Positions 1 to 10,256 of a DNA stretch of 64,000 nucleotides are shown here, piece by piece. This DNA is from Cordia subcordata. Lineage: Eukaryota; Streptophyta; Magnoliopsida; Boraginales; Cordiaceae. A model generated the notes under the pieces. That model was not told the origin of the DNA and made no database searches. It saw nothing but the letters and a program-made list of their open reading frames with translations. A program made the position numbers and the translations under genes. Numbering within the stretch: position 1 is the first letter of the stretch; every line of letters starts with the position of its first letter. The stretch is taken from the NCBI GenBank assembly GCA_028554755.1, contig JAPTOF010000006.1, positions 14,073,001 to 14,137,000 of the forward strand. The letters are read 5' to 3'.

Positions 1-269
1 AGAGGGATTTGATTCATTTTATCCAAATATAAATAGTTGCATGAAAATTATTAATAATTGATCTTCAGCAACCGCACAATAGTTGTATCTCACGGAATTA
101 TATTTTTTTCCCTGTGAAAGGTTTTAGTCTTGTTGCATGTTTTTGATCTTTATGCTTCGGGGCTACATAGTAATAAAAAAAAGAAAAAAAGTATTCTTTC
201 CTTTTCTTTTTTGGCACTCAATTAACAATTTCAATGTCAACCGTTTACTTGGTCACGTCCTAATAAGAA

Positions 270-843
270 GTGGCGGAGCCAAGACCCAAAGTTTAGTGCG
301 TGCACATATATACACATATACATATATATATATATATATGTGTGTGTCTATCAAAAATTAACTATAAAAAATATGTAATATTTTATAATATACATAAGAA
401 TATAAATAAATATTTATCATTATTGTAAATAGAACTATATTTTATAATTGTCGTCACTTGACTATAGATTTTGAAAATGTAAAATATTAAATTTAAAAAT
501 ATTTCTTTAGATAAGTGACCAAGCAATCATTTTTTTCTTTTATTTTCCCTTTCTATATTTCAATGTCTGTATCTGTATTTTTTTATTTTTCTACTTAGTT
601 TCTTTTTTTCATTATGAATCTATTTTTCTGGTTAAAAGTAACATAAAAGTATTGATACTATCTTTATTACAACCATGAGGGAATGCACTCTTATTATGAG
701 GGGATGCACCTCATTTTAATTAATCTCCCATTATCAAAAAATTAAAAGAAAAAGTAATGATAAAATTTTTTCAAAAAAAATGTGAGAGGGTGCATGGCAC
801 CCCCCCCCCCTCCCCGGGGGGAGTCTACTTGGCTCCGCCTATG
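270..843. mobile_element. hAT-like non-autonomous element (MITE)
   Basis: The ends are inverted copies of a GGCGGAGCCAAG core, near 272 on the left and in reverse complement near 828-840 on the right. They are flanked by the direct repeat CTAATAAGAA at 260-269 and 844-853, which reads as a target-site duplication. The interior is AT-rich, non-coding, and carries an (AT)n/(GT)n run near 305-345 and a C-rich/G-rich run near 801-822. Ends of this GGCGGAGCC type are common in short plant hAT-like elements. The exact terminus is uncertain by a few bases because the apparent duplication is 10 bp rather than the usual 8. Confidence 0.6.
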
Positions 844-1081
844 CTAATAAGAATGTATTTTTACACACTTTACTCTTAAATTTATGAACGTAACGTAATA
901 CCTGTACCTTTTTAATTAATATAGTAGAATATGCTGCTTAACAATCTTCAAGAGTATTATTGCATTTCAATAACAAAATTATTATACCATCAGCCAACAA
1001 AACAACTACAATATGTTTTTAACATAGAAAGCACTCCCACATAATTAGCCAAGTTCCAAAGGTGGAAGAGAATTTGAGAAT

Positions 1082-1143
1082 TGGGCCACAAATGAATCCT
1101 GAAGGGAACAGGCCCAAAAGTGTAGAGACACAATAAAGGCCCA
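1082..1143 (+). promoter_or_regulatory. Three site II (TGGGCC) promoter motifs
   Basis: TGGGCC occurs at 1082-1087, and its reverse complement GGCCCA at 1111-1116 and 1138-1143, 57-118 bp upstream of the ATG at 1200. Clusters of TGGGCY sites are bound by TCP factors and are typical of plant housekeeping and growth-linked promoters. Assigning them to the next gene is inferred from position. Confidence 0.5.
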
Positions 1144-1199
1144 CCTATTTCTAACATCCCTCTACATTATCTCCGCTAAGTGAATGTTCTTATCTGAAC

Positions 1200-1822
1200 A
1201 TGGCAGAACCAGTAAGGACCGAGACCACCTCCTCTCCAGGTATTATTATTATTATTTTTTTTTTTTGAAAAAAATTTTCCCCTTATTAGAAAATCTAACC
1301 TCTATTAACAAAAAACTCACAAAGATTTGCATTTGTGTGCGACAAATCTTCATAAAAATCTATTTGATCTAATTTAAGAGTTTGATCGATTAGTAATATG
1401 TTGCAACAACAATTCTAAATTCAAATATATGTCATTTTATTATAAATATTATCGAGTCTTTGATTGGCTAGGACTATGTAACGGACACGGTTTATTACTT
1501 TTAGATTCTTAGCATACTACTTAGGGTAAATTTCTTGTCTCTGACAAGAATTGATTTGCATCTTTTATTGGATTTGATTGGATGACATAGTTTGCAATTC
1601 ACAGAAAGAAAAGATGGGAAAGCTTCGAATTTAATTGAAAGAGCAAAGGAAGAGAAGGAGGCAAATGTTCATACACCTCGTCATCATAGGGAGACACATG
1701 GAAGAAGTGACGACATTGATGAGAACACCCCAGTTGATGAAGTCAAGGGGCCAAGTGTTTTGGAACGAGCAAAGGAAGAAGTTGAAGCTGTTGCCCAAGC
1801 AATACTCCCCAAGAAGAAATGA
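1200..1822 (+). CDS. Small conserved plant protein with paired ERAKEE motifs (85 aa)
   Basis: Two exons, 1200-1239 and 1605-1822, join across a 365 bp GT-AG intron and give an 85-residue protein. The first exon encodes MAEPVRTETTSSP; the split codon restores a Glu at the junction. The protein is very hydrophilic. It has two similar helical motifs, LIERAKEE (about residues 22-29) and VLERAKEE (about 65-72), separated by a His-rich HHRETHGRSDDIDENTP segment, and ends in a Lys-rich PKKK tail. No signal peptide or membrane segment is visible. I recognise it as a short plant family of unknown function in which the duplicated ERAKEE motif and the HH.ETHG.SDDIDE core are conserved. The start was chosen because it is the only ATG that splices in frame close upstream. 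AATAAA at 1959-1964 is a plausible polyadenylation signal. No biochemical role is claimed. Confidence 0.72.
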
Positions 1823-1964
1823 TCTCACTTTTGTTTATAAATTGTGCTTGGTTCGAGATTGGGATTGGGATTACGGAGTAATTTAAATAGTTGTAATTGT
1901 TTTCTTTTTGTAAGAGTAATGACTTGATTCATAGCTGAGTTAGGTAAGGATTGAGGATAATAAA

Positions 1965-3069
1965 GAAAAAGATAAATGTATTCGATTCATCATCCGTTCT
2001 CATCCTTTTGATACGCTTTATGTCATGTAATTTTGTTATGTTACCAGCCACTTGAAATATTTGTGCCATAATGTTAAACTAGAGTGTGTTCGCGTGTCAT
2101 ACATGGATTTTAATATTTATATAACATAATATAATATTAAAAATTTATATTTATACTAATATATCTTTCCTTTTTAATTTATATTTTTTATTAATATTCA
2201 TTACTTATAAATAACAAATAATTTTCTTTTTAAGATTATTGTAAAACTCAACCTGTGTAGGGCATGGGGTAAAAAGCTAATATATAAAGAAGAGTCCATG
2301 CCTAGTTTAGCTCTATCACGTGTCATCATGTCGTTTTCTTTTTTCCTGTCTAGAAACTTTTCCTCCCTTATTAAATTTTCATCAACTAATAAATATAATT
2401 TCCATAATACTATTTTACACATCCTTAACATATTAAATTTATTGATCTTTTCCCATATATAAATTTAATCTACACTAATTATAATGAATTATAAATTTAA
2501 TTTTATTGATCTATATTAATCCGTCCTAATACATTTTTCTTTCAAGTGGACATATTTAATAGTGTAAGATACGCCACATGTCGCAATTTAGCTTAACAAC
2601 AAAAGGGGATAAAAACGTTTTGGTACAATGGTTCTATTTTAATATATAGTATAGTTTATCTAATCTTTCTTTCCTTTTTCTTTCCCTTTTTCTTTTATCA
2701 TTTTGTCATCTAATTGCACCTTTGCAATTGTATATCGTGTAATCATGCAATTTATTAGTTTGAGCATTCATTACTTTCCTTTTCTACTTTTTAGGTCAAT
2801 GGGATTCTATCAGGCTGAGGAAAGACTTCACTAAGGGCCTGTTTTAATTCGCTTATAGAAAATATATTTTTTCTTTTTTGTACAACTAAGGAAAAATGAA
2901 ACTTTTGTTAAAATATTTCTCAAGACTCTTTATCAAATATTCTTTAAGATTCCTCAACTTTATGACTTCTCTAATTTATATTGGTAAATTGTTAAATTAG
3001 AATATTCTAATTCTTCCTATCCTGCAACATATAACATGCATTGTTGCTATGTGATAACAAGACATCAAA
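1965..3069. other. Intergenic, no gene seen
   Basis: AT-rich sequence with only short ORFs of skewed composition. Pyrimidine tracts occur near 2335-2360 and 2665-2700. I see no coding or RNA gene. Confidence 0.6.
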
Positions 3070-3298
3070 CTTATTTGGATTGGTTTTTTTTAGGAGAAAG
3101 TACTTTTTTCTTAATAAAGTTATATTGTTTTTACAATAATTATTTAATTTGATTTTCAAAAAAAAGCTAAAATTTTAGAAAAAAAATTCAAATATAACTT
3201 TTTTTTAAAAGTCAAAATTTTTAATTTTATAAAAAAATTATTTTTTAAAAACGGTTAAAAATAACACTTTCAAAACAAGCCACTCCAAACGGGTGCAC
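3070..3298. mobile_element. Foldback element, family 1 (TTTGGATTGG ends), copy 1
   Basis: The left end near 3074 carries ATTTGGATTGG followed by a T-run, and the right end near 3276-3292 carries the near reverse complement (CCACTCCAAACG). The interior is short A/T-runs that pair with each other, typical of a MITE. Other copies start near 9746, 18314, 21837, 27005, 33195 and 36830. Confidence 0.5.
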
Positions 3299-4309
3299 CA
3301 TACATTGCTTGAAAGCTACAACCAAATGATCAATTATGACAAACAAGCCACTCATTAATATTATTGTCATAGATTCTTGAATTTTGTTTTCAAATTTTAT
3401 TGTGAACGTAAGAAAGATAACGCAACGAAGTGGTTTTTCTAGGGGATGAGACTAGGGGTGAGAATAGGTTCCGGCAGGTTCTCGACCCCACCGCTATTCC
3501 TAGTTGCCACCTCTATATACATGTATCCTAATAAGATTCATATACCATGATCTTGTTCCAACTCTTTTGACATTTGTTTTTAGAATAAATTGCACTAAAT
3601 CTCTTATGATTTATCATAACTGCATGTTATTTCTTATAATCTTAAAAAAGTCACAGACACTTTTTTTAGGGAACATATGCGCTATACATTTTGAAGACTA
3701 CAAAGTGATATTGCATCTATTTTTAGAGACATATATACTTTACATTTTAAGACTACAAGAACTTTTCCAGTTTCTTTTGAAACTATAGGGAGTAATATGT
3801 ACTAATATTAAATTATAGGACGGTTAAGTGCAATATACCCTTTATTTTTATACTATGCCCAAATCCAAGTGTTGACATGTGAAACCAAAAAAACAAAAAA
3901 TAGAGAGAAAGCATACACAAATGGGAGAAAGGAAATGAACCTGGCGTGCACTGCAGCCGCAGCGATGATCAAATCCACCAGCCAGTGATGGATGCAAATA
4001 GCAATTGCAATAAAAATGACATTTATGAAACTGATCACTGAAAGACATATAAGCAGAGCAGGTTTTTTTACCATTAACTAACCTTTTCACTATGGCATGC
4101 TTTTATCCCACAAAACTTACCTCATTTTAGTATATTTAAAAAAAAAAATCCAGCACAGACACCAAATTGGTTACTACTTCAGTGCATTTTTTAGTACTTT
4201 ATTTCCATTTTTTTTTTTGCTCCTTGCTATTCTGATCAGCTATAGAAAAAAAAGTGAAAGTCTGAGGCCATTTAATATTGCAATCAGCTTTCCTTCTTTT
4301 TCAAGCTTT
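3299..4309. other. Intergenic, no gene seen
   Basis: Mostly AT-rich. A slightly GC-richer patch near 3930-3990 gives minus-strand hydrophobic ORFs of up to 80 codons, but these lack recognisable motifs, so no gene is called. Confidence 0.55.
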
Positions 4310-4365
4310 GCTTCCTAGGTTTGATTTCACAGTCCTTGCTTCCTAGGTTTGATTTCACAGTCCTT
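4310..4365. repeat. Tandem duplication, 28 bp x 2
   Basis: A 28 bp unit beginning GCTTCCTAGG (4310-4337) is repeated exactly at 4338-4365. It lies in non-coding DNA and looks like a recent replication-slippage duplication. Confidence 0.9.
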
Positions 4366-5769
4366 GCGTCAAATGCTAAGATTGTGTATTGAATGGCTTC
4401 AATTAAAGGCTTGCGTAGCTGATCACTAAAGACAAATGTTTCAAAACAACCAAAATATTTTAGTTGTTTTGAACGTAGGAGTTGAACGAGAAAATAAAGT
4501 AATATCAGGTGAAGTAATGTGAGAAGAGAAAAGATAAAGAAGTCATTTCAATGACTCACTACTCACGGAATAGGTCGATTATTTAACATTTGGGCTTTCT
4601 TTTTTTTTTGTAATCAAATTTTTTTTTCGGCTATCACTTCAAAAAGAAGATAGTAATTGACTATTGATATGTGAGGTGGTTGTCTTTTAGACCCTGGCAG
4701 GGAAAGAGATGTCTTGCCTCAAAATTTGATAGAAAAATGTCACTGACCAGATAGATGAACTACCCTTCATGAGCATGTGGATTTATAGAAGCACCAAATA
4801 ATGGCAATAAATAGCGTGAACTTAGAAATCACATCATGAATGGTAACAATTTCTAGGAGTTACTTCGGGATTACATCACCATATTAAGTTTAAGTATGTT
4901 TATTGTGAAGCAAAAAAGTACGTCAATTAGCTGGCAAACTATATCTGCTCTACAGCGACCTATCGATTTCTCCATAATAGAGCAAGTACCGGATCGAGTC
5001 TCTTACTTAACGATAGAAGGGGTGTTGTGTCGCCTAGATTAGTTCTCACGTAACCGACTTAATCTGCCACGAAGCCAAAAAAAAAAAAAGGAATAATAAT
5101 TTGTACACCGGAAATTTGGTACATGGATGGCACAAGTTGTTAGAATTTTGTCTTTTCTCTCATTATAGAAATTTTCTCAGGAAAAAAAAATTCCAAATTC
5201 AAACCAAGAGGTGTTAAATCTTGAAATACATCACTCGTTTAAAGAAAGTCCAGATTGTCCAACTGGTCCGGGTGAAATTATTTGCTTAACCTCTTCGCTT
5301 TGCTTTTTTTCTTTTTTTTTTTTCTTTTAACGAAAGAAGAATTATTTATCTCGTTAACAGACACCAAAGTTTTAAAATTTTTGGCACTGAATGTTTCTGA
5401 CATTGATAATACATTAACATAAATTAACAACACATTTTACTCCCATGGATTTGTTTTCTTCCACTTATGGAATGTAACAATCAGATGAGAAAAAGAGGCT
5501 CTGCAGTCTATGCAACCCAGAATTACTTCATCATTTATACCCATCCATTTTTTAGGATGTGCAGCAGGTGCCTCAGGGCCCCAAAAGAAGTGCAGCTGAG
5601 CTATATATATAAGCTATATAAAAAGCTCCAGCCCCACCCGAGACCTCAACGAATTGTTATCCTTTGGATGTTGATGTGAGTGAAAAGAAAGAGAGGCAGG
5701 TGAGGCTTCGCTTGTATTCAAGGCTAAAATAATGAAAGATGAGAGGAGGATGGTTCGGAGAAAAATTAG
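4366..5769. other. Intergenic, no gene seen
   Basis: AT-rich, with homopolymer runs at 4599-4625, 5080-5090 and 5306-5330. The stretch at about 4970-5090 ends in an A-run and could be a degraded retroposon, but internal promoter boxes are not clear. No gene is supported. Confidence 0.5.
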
Positions 5770-6320
5770 GAAGCGTTTGGCGGTGCTGATTTCGGTGTTC
5801 ATTTGGGTGCTTGTAAGTTTTCAAAATGAAAAATTACTATCACTAATTTTTTATTTTGGGTGCTTTGCTATTTATTTAGGTGCTTAGAAGGACCTCAAAT
5901 GAAAAGTTAATCTCACTAATTTTTTTGTTTTAAATGCTTATAAGCACCCAAAATAAGGACTGTCAAACGCCCTATGGATTAAACGTTTTAAGGTATTAGT
6001 GTTAGTGTTGGTGTTGGTGTTGGTGTTTGTTTAGGTGCTTATAAGTACCCAAAATGAACAATTACTATCACCAATTTTTTATTTTAAGTGCTTATAAATA
6101 CCCAAAACAAGCACGCCAAATGCCCTATAGACTATAAGTACCCAAAATAAGTATTGTCAAATGCCCTCTAGACTAATTGTCGTAAGATATTGAAGTGTTG
6201 GTGTTTATTCAGGTTGTCATAAATAGAACTCAAAGTGAAAAATTACTCTTGCTAATTTTTTATTTGAAATACTTATAAGCACCCAAAATAAGCACCGTCA
6301 AATACCCTCTAGATTAATCG
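5770..6320. repeat. Cluster of short foldback units in tandem
   Basis: At least three diverged units share the order: GGTGCTTATAAG-like start, ACCCAAAATGAA, an ATTACTATCAC-AATTTTTTATTTT core, then GCTTATAAGCACCCAAAATAAG and CAAATGCCCT. The unit endings fall near 5970, 6125 and 6315. The outer ends are inverted (GCGTTTGGCGGTGC near 5774 against ACTGTCAAACGCCC near 5958). The array lies 350-900 bp upstream of the EPFL start codon. Confidence 0.65.
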
Positions 6321-6670
6321 TAAGGCATTGGAGTGAGTTGTCAAACTGAGGAAATACAAAAAGTTGCTATACTTTCTTTTTTCTGCCACAAAGTAGAATC
6401 ACTTGTTGGTGAAGCAAATATCTCCATACCAATGCAATCCGGAGAGAAATCCAAGAAAACTTTGGAGGCTGTGGCTTCTCTCCTTTTCGGAAATTGCAAA
6501 ATTCTGAGTGCTACTTTTCACTCTCTTCTAGTCTTCTTATGTGTGCGTGTATATATATATATCCAGCTACCGTCATCAATGTCCTCAAAAAAAAAAAAGA
6601 AGTATACCTACTCCAATTTTCTTTACTTAGAATCTTACCTCAGTTTTCTTTGCTTGAGCTTCTGAAAGAA

Positions 6671-7434
6671 ATGGACAGAAGATTTTGTTGCTTTCTTTTA
6701 GTTCTGCACATAGTATGTCATCAGGTTTGTGTAGCAAGCAGGCCTTTGGCACCAAATTATGGTCATCTTGTGCATCAAGGTCGGTTTCTCACCGTGAACT
6801 GTTTGAATTATTTCATTATAATTGTGTAATTACCTCTAATATAATATGTTATGATGTTTGGAATCATTACACAAACTTTTTCTACCCACCAATGATAGCT
6901 TGATGATCAGCATACAATGTACCTTCTGTCATTGTTTGCTTAAAACATAAAAAATTCTTTGCATGCATGTTGTGTGTCTCTCGTTTTTTTTTTCTTTTAA
7001 ACAAATCTCCGTTCCCGCGAGAACCACTTAAACCATCCCCTAATTCCAATCAACAAATTTTTCACTTATAAACACCTCCAGCAACTTCGCGTCTGCAGCT
7101 ACTCGCATATCTTTTTGTCGTTTTGAAGCATTACCCGCACTAAAAAAAAAAGTCCTGAAATCTCACTCATTTAGCAGGCACACATGGAAGTCCAGAGTCT
7201 TTGGAGATATCCTCAAGTGTGGCTAAACTTGAAGAAGAGAAGAAAGCAGCAAAGGTGAAAGGGCTGAGCAGAATAGGTTCACGTCCACCAAGCTGTGAGC
7301 ACAAGTGTTTTGGGTGCAAGCCATGTGAAGCCATCCAAGTCCCCACCACCACTGGCCGTGTGGGCGTGCAATATGCCAATTACGAGCCTGAGGGGTGGAA
7401 ATGCAAGTGTGGCACTACTTTCTACAGCCCATAG
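6671..7434 (+). CDS. EPFL: EPIDERMAL PATTERNING FACTOR-like secreted peptide (121 aa)
   Basis: Exons 6671-6779 and 7178-7434 join across a 398 bp GT-AG intron to give 121 residues. Residues 1 to about 23 form a signal peptide (MDRRF, a hydrophobic stretch, then VASRPLAP after the likely cleavage point). The propeptide is charged (KLEEEKKAAK). The C-terminal domain runs from about residue 70: GSRPPSC, then EHKC, FGC, KPC, a loop rich in Thr/Val, YEPEGWKCKCG and FYSP at the end. The six cysteines fit the disulfide-bonded EPF/EPFL fold. EPFL peptides act outside the cell as ligands of ERECTA-family receptor kinases with TMM, in stomatal patterning or in stem and organ growth. The GSRPPSCEHKC and NYEPEGWKCKC signatures resemble the EPFL1/2/3/8 side of the family more than EPF1/EPF2, but I cannot assign one ortholog. 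A TATA-like run lies at 6552-6562. Confidence 0.88.
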
Positions 7435-9179
7435 CAGCTGCCACTGATCTTTTCTGCAGAAGGCTTTATGGCTCAAAATTGTTGGTCCCTTATTGTTTGT
7501 ACTATATAGCTAGATTATGTAAGAAATTTTTTTATGCTTCTAGCTTGAATGTTACTATAATGGTGGAAAAAGTGTAAGCAGTTTCTTTTTTTACTTTCTT
7601 TCTTTCTTTTTTCTAGCCTAATGCTTTTGAAAAGAACTTCAATTCAGTGAATTAATTAATTAACTTCACTTCCAAATTGTGAATTGAAAATTTCTTACAC
7701 TCGTATAGATGACCAATCGCACCTTTTGTTAATACGAGGGAAACTTAATTTGTAGAATGTGACCACTAATTAGTTAGCTTCGATGGAGAGACTAGTCGAA
7801 CAATCTAGTTACTAAGTAAGTCAGCGCATTAAAAAATTAGAATCAAACTCAATTCTTACCTTGCGTTGGTCCTCGATTCTTACCATTAAAATATTCCTTA
7901 GGACGAGTGACTGTACTTGGCGTGTGAAGTAAGGGTGGAATTTGGATGTGTTTGACAACTACACACTAATCGGCTGAAGCCTGACGTCGCAGGAATTTTG
8001 ACACATGCTCATGCTCAGAAGTTTCGAGCAGATTATTGGCTTAAGTCCTGGCCCGGCTGAGCATCTGAGACGCCAAATTTTCAATTCGAAAATAAGCAAA
8101 AGCCTCTTACGCTAAGCCACCATACATATAGTCACCAAATAGTCGTTGCTTTGGGTTGCTCTCCAAATTACTTTTCAATTTTTAGATGAGGTGAAAATTT
8201 AATATGATATTATTTGTCAATTACTAAAATGATTATTCTTTTAATTCACATTGTCAGCCTCTAAGGAAGAATATGTTTAAATGTAATGATTAACACAAAT
8301 CTGAATACCAAATTTCCGTAATAAATCATAAAACGTTAATACATTCCAATATGAGTTGGAGATGTGGCTGAATTTATGTTGCACTTTATGCTGAATGAAG
8401 AATTTTGTACAGTATTATTACATTATAAATAGAATTTAATGGTTATTAGCAAGTTAAGTCATTTCATCATAATTGTAATAATAATTCAAAATTACGAAAT
8501 CTTACTCATAATATCAAAATATTATAAATTAATCCATTCCCATAATATACCATCTCACTCGGCAATTGCAAATAAAAAAATAAATAAATTGCTAGATGTC
8601 CCATATTTCAATCAAGATTGTTAATAACAATAGCAAGCGAATTTTATCCATGAAAAGCATATCTTATTAATCTATGGTTAGGTATTTTCATGCATAGCTA
8701 GATGCAAAAGCAATCCTGATGCCCAAATTTATGAGTCGCCAAGGATGAAATGAGAATGAGCTTGTATAGCATAATACCACCTTATTTAGCAAATTAAAAT
8801 AATATGTATACCACCTTCAAGATGAGAAATTTTTCCTAACAGAGTAGCTTATATTGTCATTAGTCAAAATGATTTTTGATATCTCACCTAACACATAAGA
8901 ACAGAAGAAAAAAGAAAAAGGATAATGAGACTTGAAACCATTTTTATTCTTTTAAACTTTTTAGTTATTTAACCTTGTGATACCTAATAATCTAATTATT
9001 TCCTTACGAATTGTACGAACATAATTATTTAAAAAGAAAACTTCCTTTGTTATTTGACATATGGGATCAAGAGATCTCAATCCTTCTATAATCATATAAT
9101 ATTATGAGCAATTCAATCATGATGATCAAATAAGAGTAGTGTATTCAATTTGGACAATTAATAACGGGGAAAATTTTAT
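7435..9179. other. Intergenic, no gene seen
   Basis: The first few hundred bases should contain the EPFL 3' untranslated region. The rest is AT-rich with no convincing ORF; the patch at 7900-8110 is less AT-rich but not recognisable. Confidence 0.55.
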
Positions 9180-9660
9180 AAATAGTCCCATTGTTTTTTC
9201 ATTTTTTTAAGTTGGTCCTCATGACTTTAAAATATTTAAATTAGCTAGTAATGTTTCACAAATATAGTCAAATTAGCCTATGTCAAACACGTTCATTTTA
9301 GTCCTTAATGTTTCACAAAGATAGTCAATCTAGTCCTTGTTATTTGAAAAATTCATATTATTCTTTAATGTTTTACAAACTTACTCAAATTAGTTCTAAT
9401 TTTATCTATTTATTTATTCTTTAAAATGATGACTAATTTAAGTAAGTTTGTAAAATATTGATGGCTATTATGAATTCCTTTTCAAACAAATTGGACCAGC
9501 TTAACTATTTTTGTAAAACATCAAGAACTAATATGAATGTTTCCAAGCAATAGAAACTAATTTCACTATATTTGAAATTTTAAGAATTAATTTGAATATT
9601 TTACAACAATGATAGCTACTTTTAAAAAATGAGGAATTAGTGGTAGTTTAAGTTGTTGAA
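9180..9660. repeat. Long imperfect inverted repeat (hairpin-forming)
   Basis: The two arms meet near 9415. For example, ACAAACTTACTCAAATTAG near 9379 is mirrored, one base different, by CTAATTTAAGTAAGTTTGT near 9432, and the pairing continues outward with GTTTCACAAA/TTTGTAAAAC blocks. The arms are roughly 220 bp and the transcript would fold into one long hairpin. No coding content. It is probably a MITE of a different family from the copy starting at 9746. Confidence 0.6.
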
Positions 9661-9745
9661 ACTAACTTCCCCTAAATGTGACATCCTGGGTTTTCCAAAC
9701 AAAAAAAAAACAAATTTAAAAAATGATAACGACAAAAAGGACTTA

Positions 9746-9975
9746 GGGCCTGTTTGTATTGGTTTTTCTCCATTGAAAAACTCTTTTTTCCTGAAAAAAT
9801 ACATCTATTTTGCAATTTTGGAATAGATTTCACGAAAAACTGAAACCGAAAAAATAAAACTCGATTTCAATTTTTTCCAAAGGCAAAACTTTTAACTTCT
9901 CCAAAAATTATATTTTTTTTTGAAAATTCTAAAGAAAAACACTTTTTAAAAAAATTAATCCAAATAAGCTCGTAT
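9746..9975. mobile_element. Foldback element, family 1, copy 2
   Basis: It begins GGGCCTGTTTGTATTGG and ends near 9970 with TTAATCCAAATAAGCTC, an imperfect reverse complement. Internal T-runs followed by A-runs can pair. It lies about 280 bp upstream of the coatomer zeta start codon. Confidence 0.55.
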
Positions 9976-10070
9976 TGTGAAACCCGTTAATAATTTAAAT
10001 TATTTCATTATTACTGTATTTTTATCACATCATCATTAGTGGATCCTTTCTTAAGGTATTATAGGATCCA

Positions 10071-10114
10071 TGGGCTTACTTAAATTTGGGCTAAATCGGA
10101 ACGCGCTTAGCCCA
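10071..10114 (+). promoter_or_regulatory. Three site II motifs upstream of coatomer zeta
   Basis: TGGGCT occurs at 10071-10076 and 10087-10092 and AGCCCA at 10109-10114, 143-186 bp upstream of the ATG at 10257. These TGGGCY elements are TCP-type sites common in housekeeping promoters and fit a constitutively needed COPI subunit. The match is by motif only. Confidence 0.5.
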
Positions 10115-10256
10115 TTAAACTTTAATTTTCTCCACTAAAAGCCAACAACTCAATCCTTTCCAAATCGAACTCAAAAGTCAAAACGCAGAAAGAGCTTCTG
10201 CTCCATTGCTGCACCACGCGAAGAACAAACACTTTGCTTTCCTTAACTCTTCATCA

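Noticed and set aside
3848..4090. Hydrophobic minus-strand ORFs of 73-80 codons
   Set aside because: They look like membrane segments but lack family motifs or a splice partner, and the DNA has no promoter-like features nearby.
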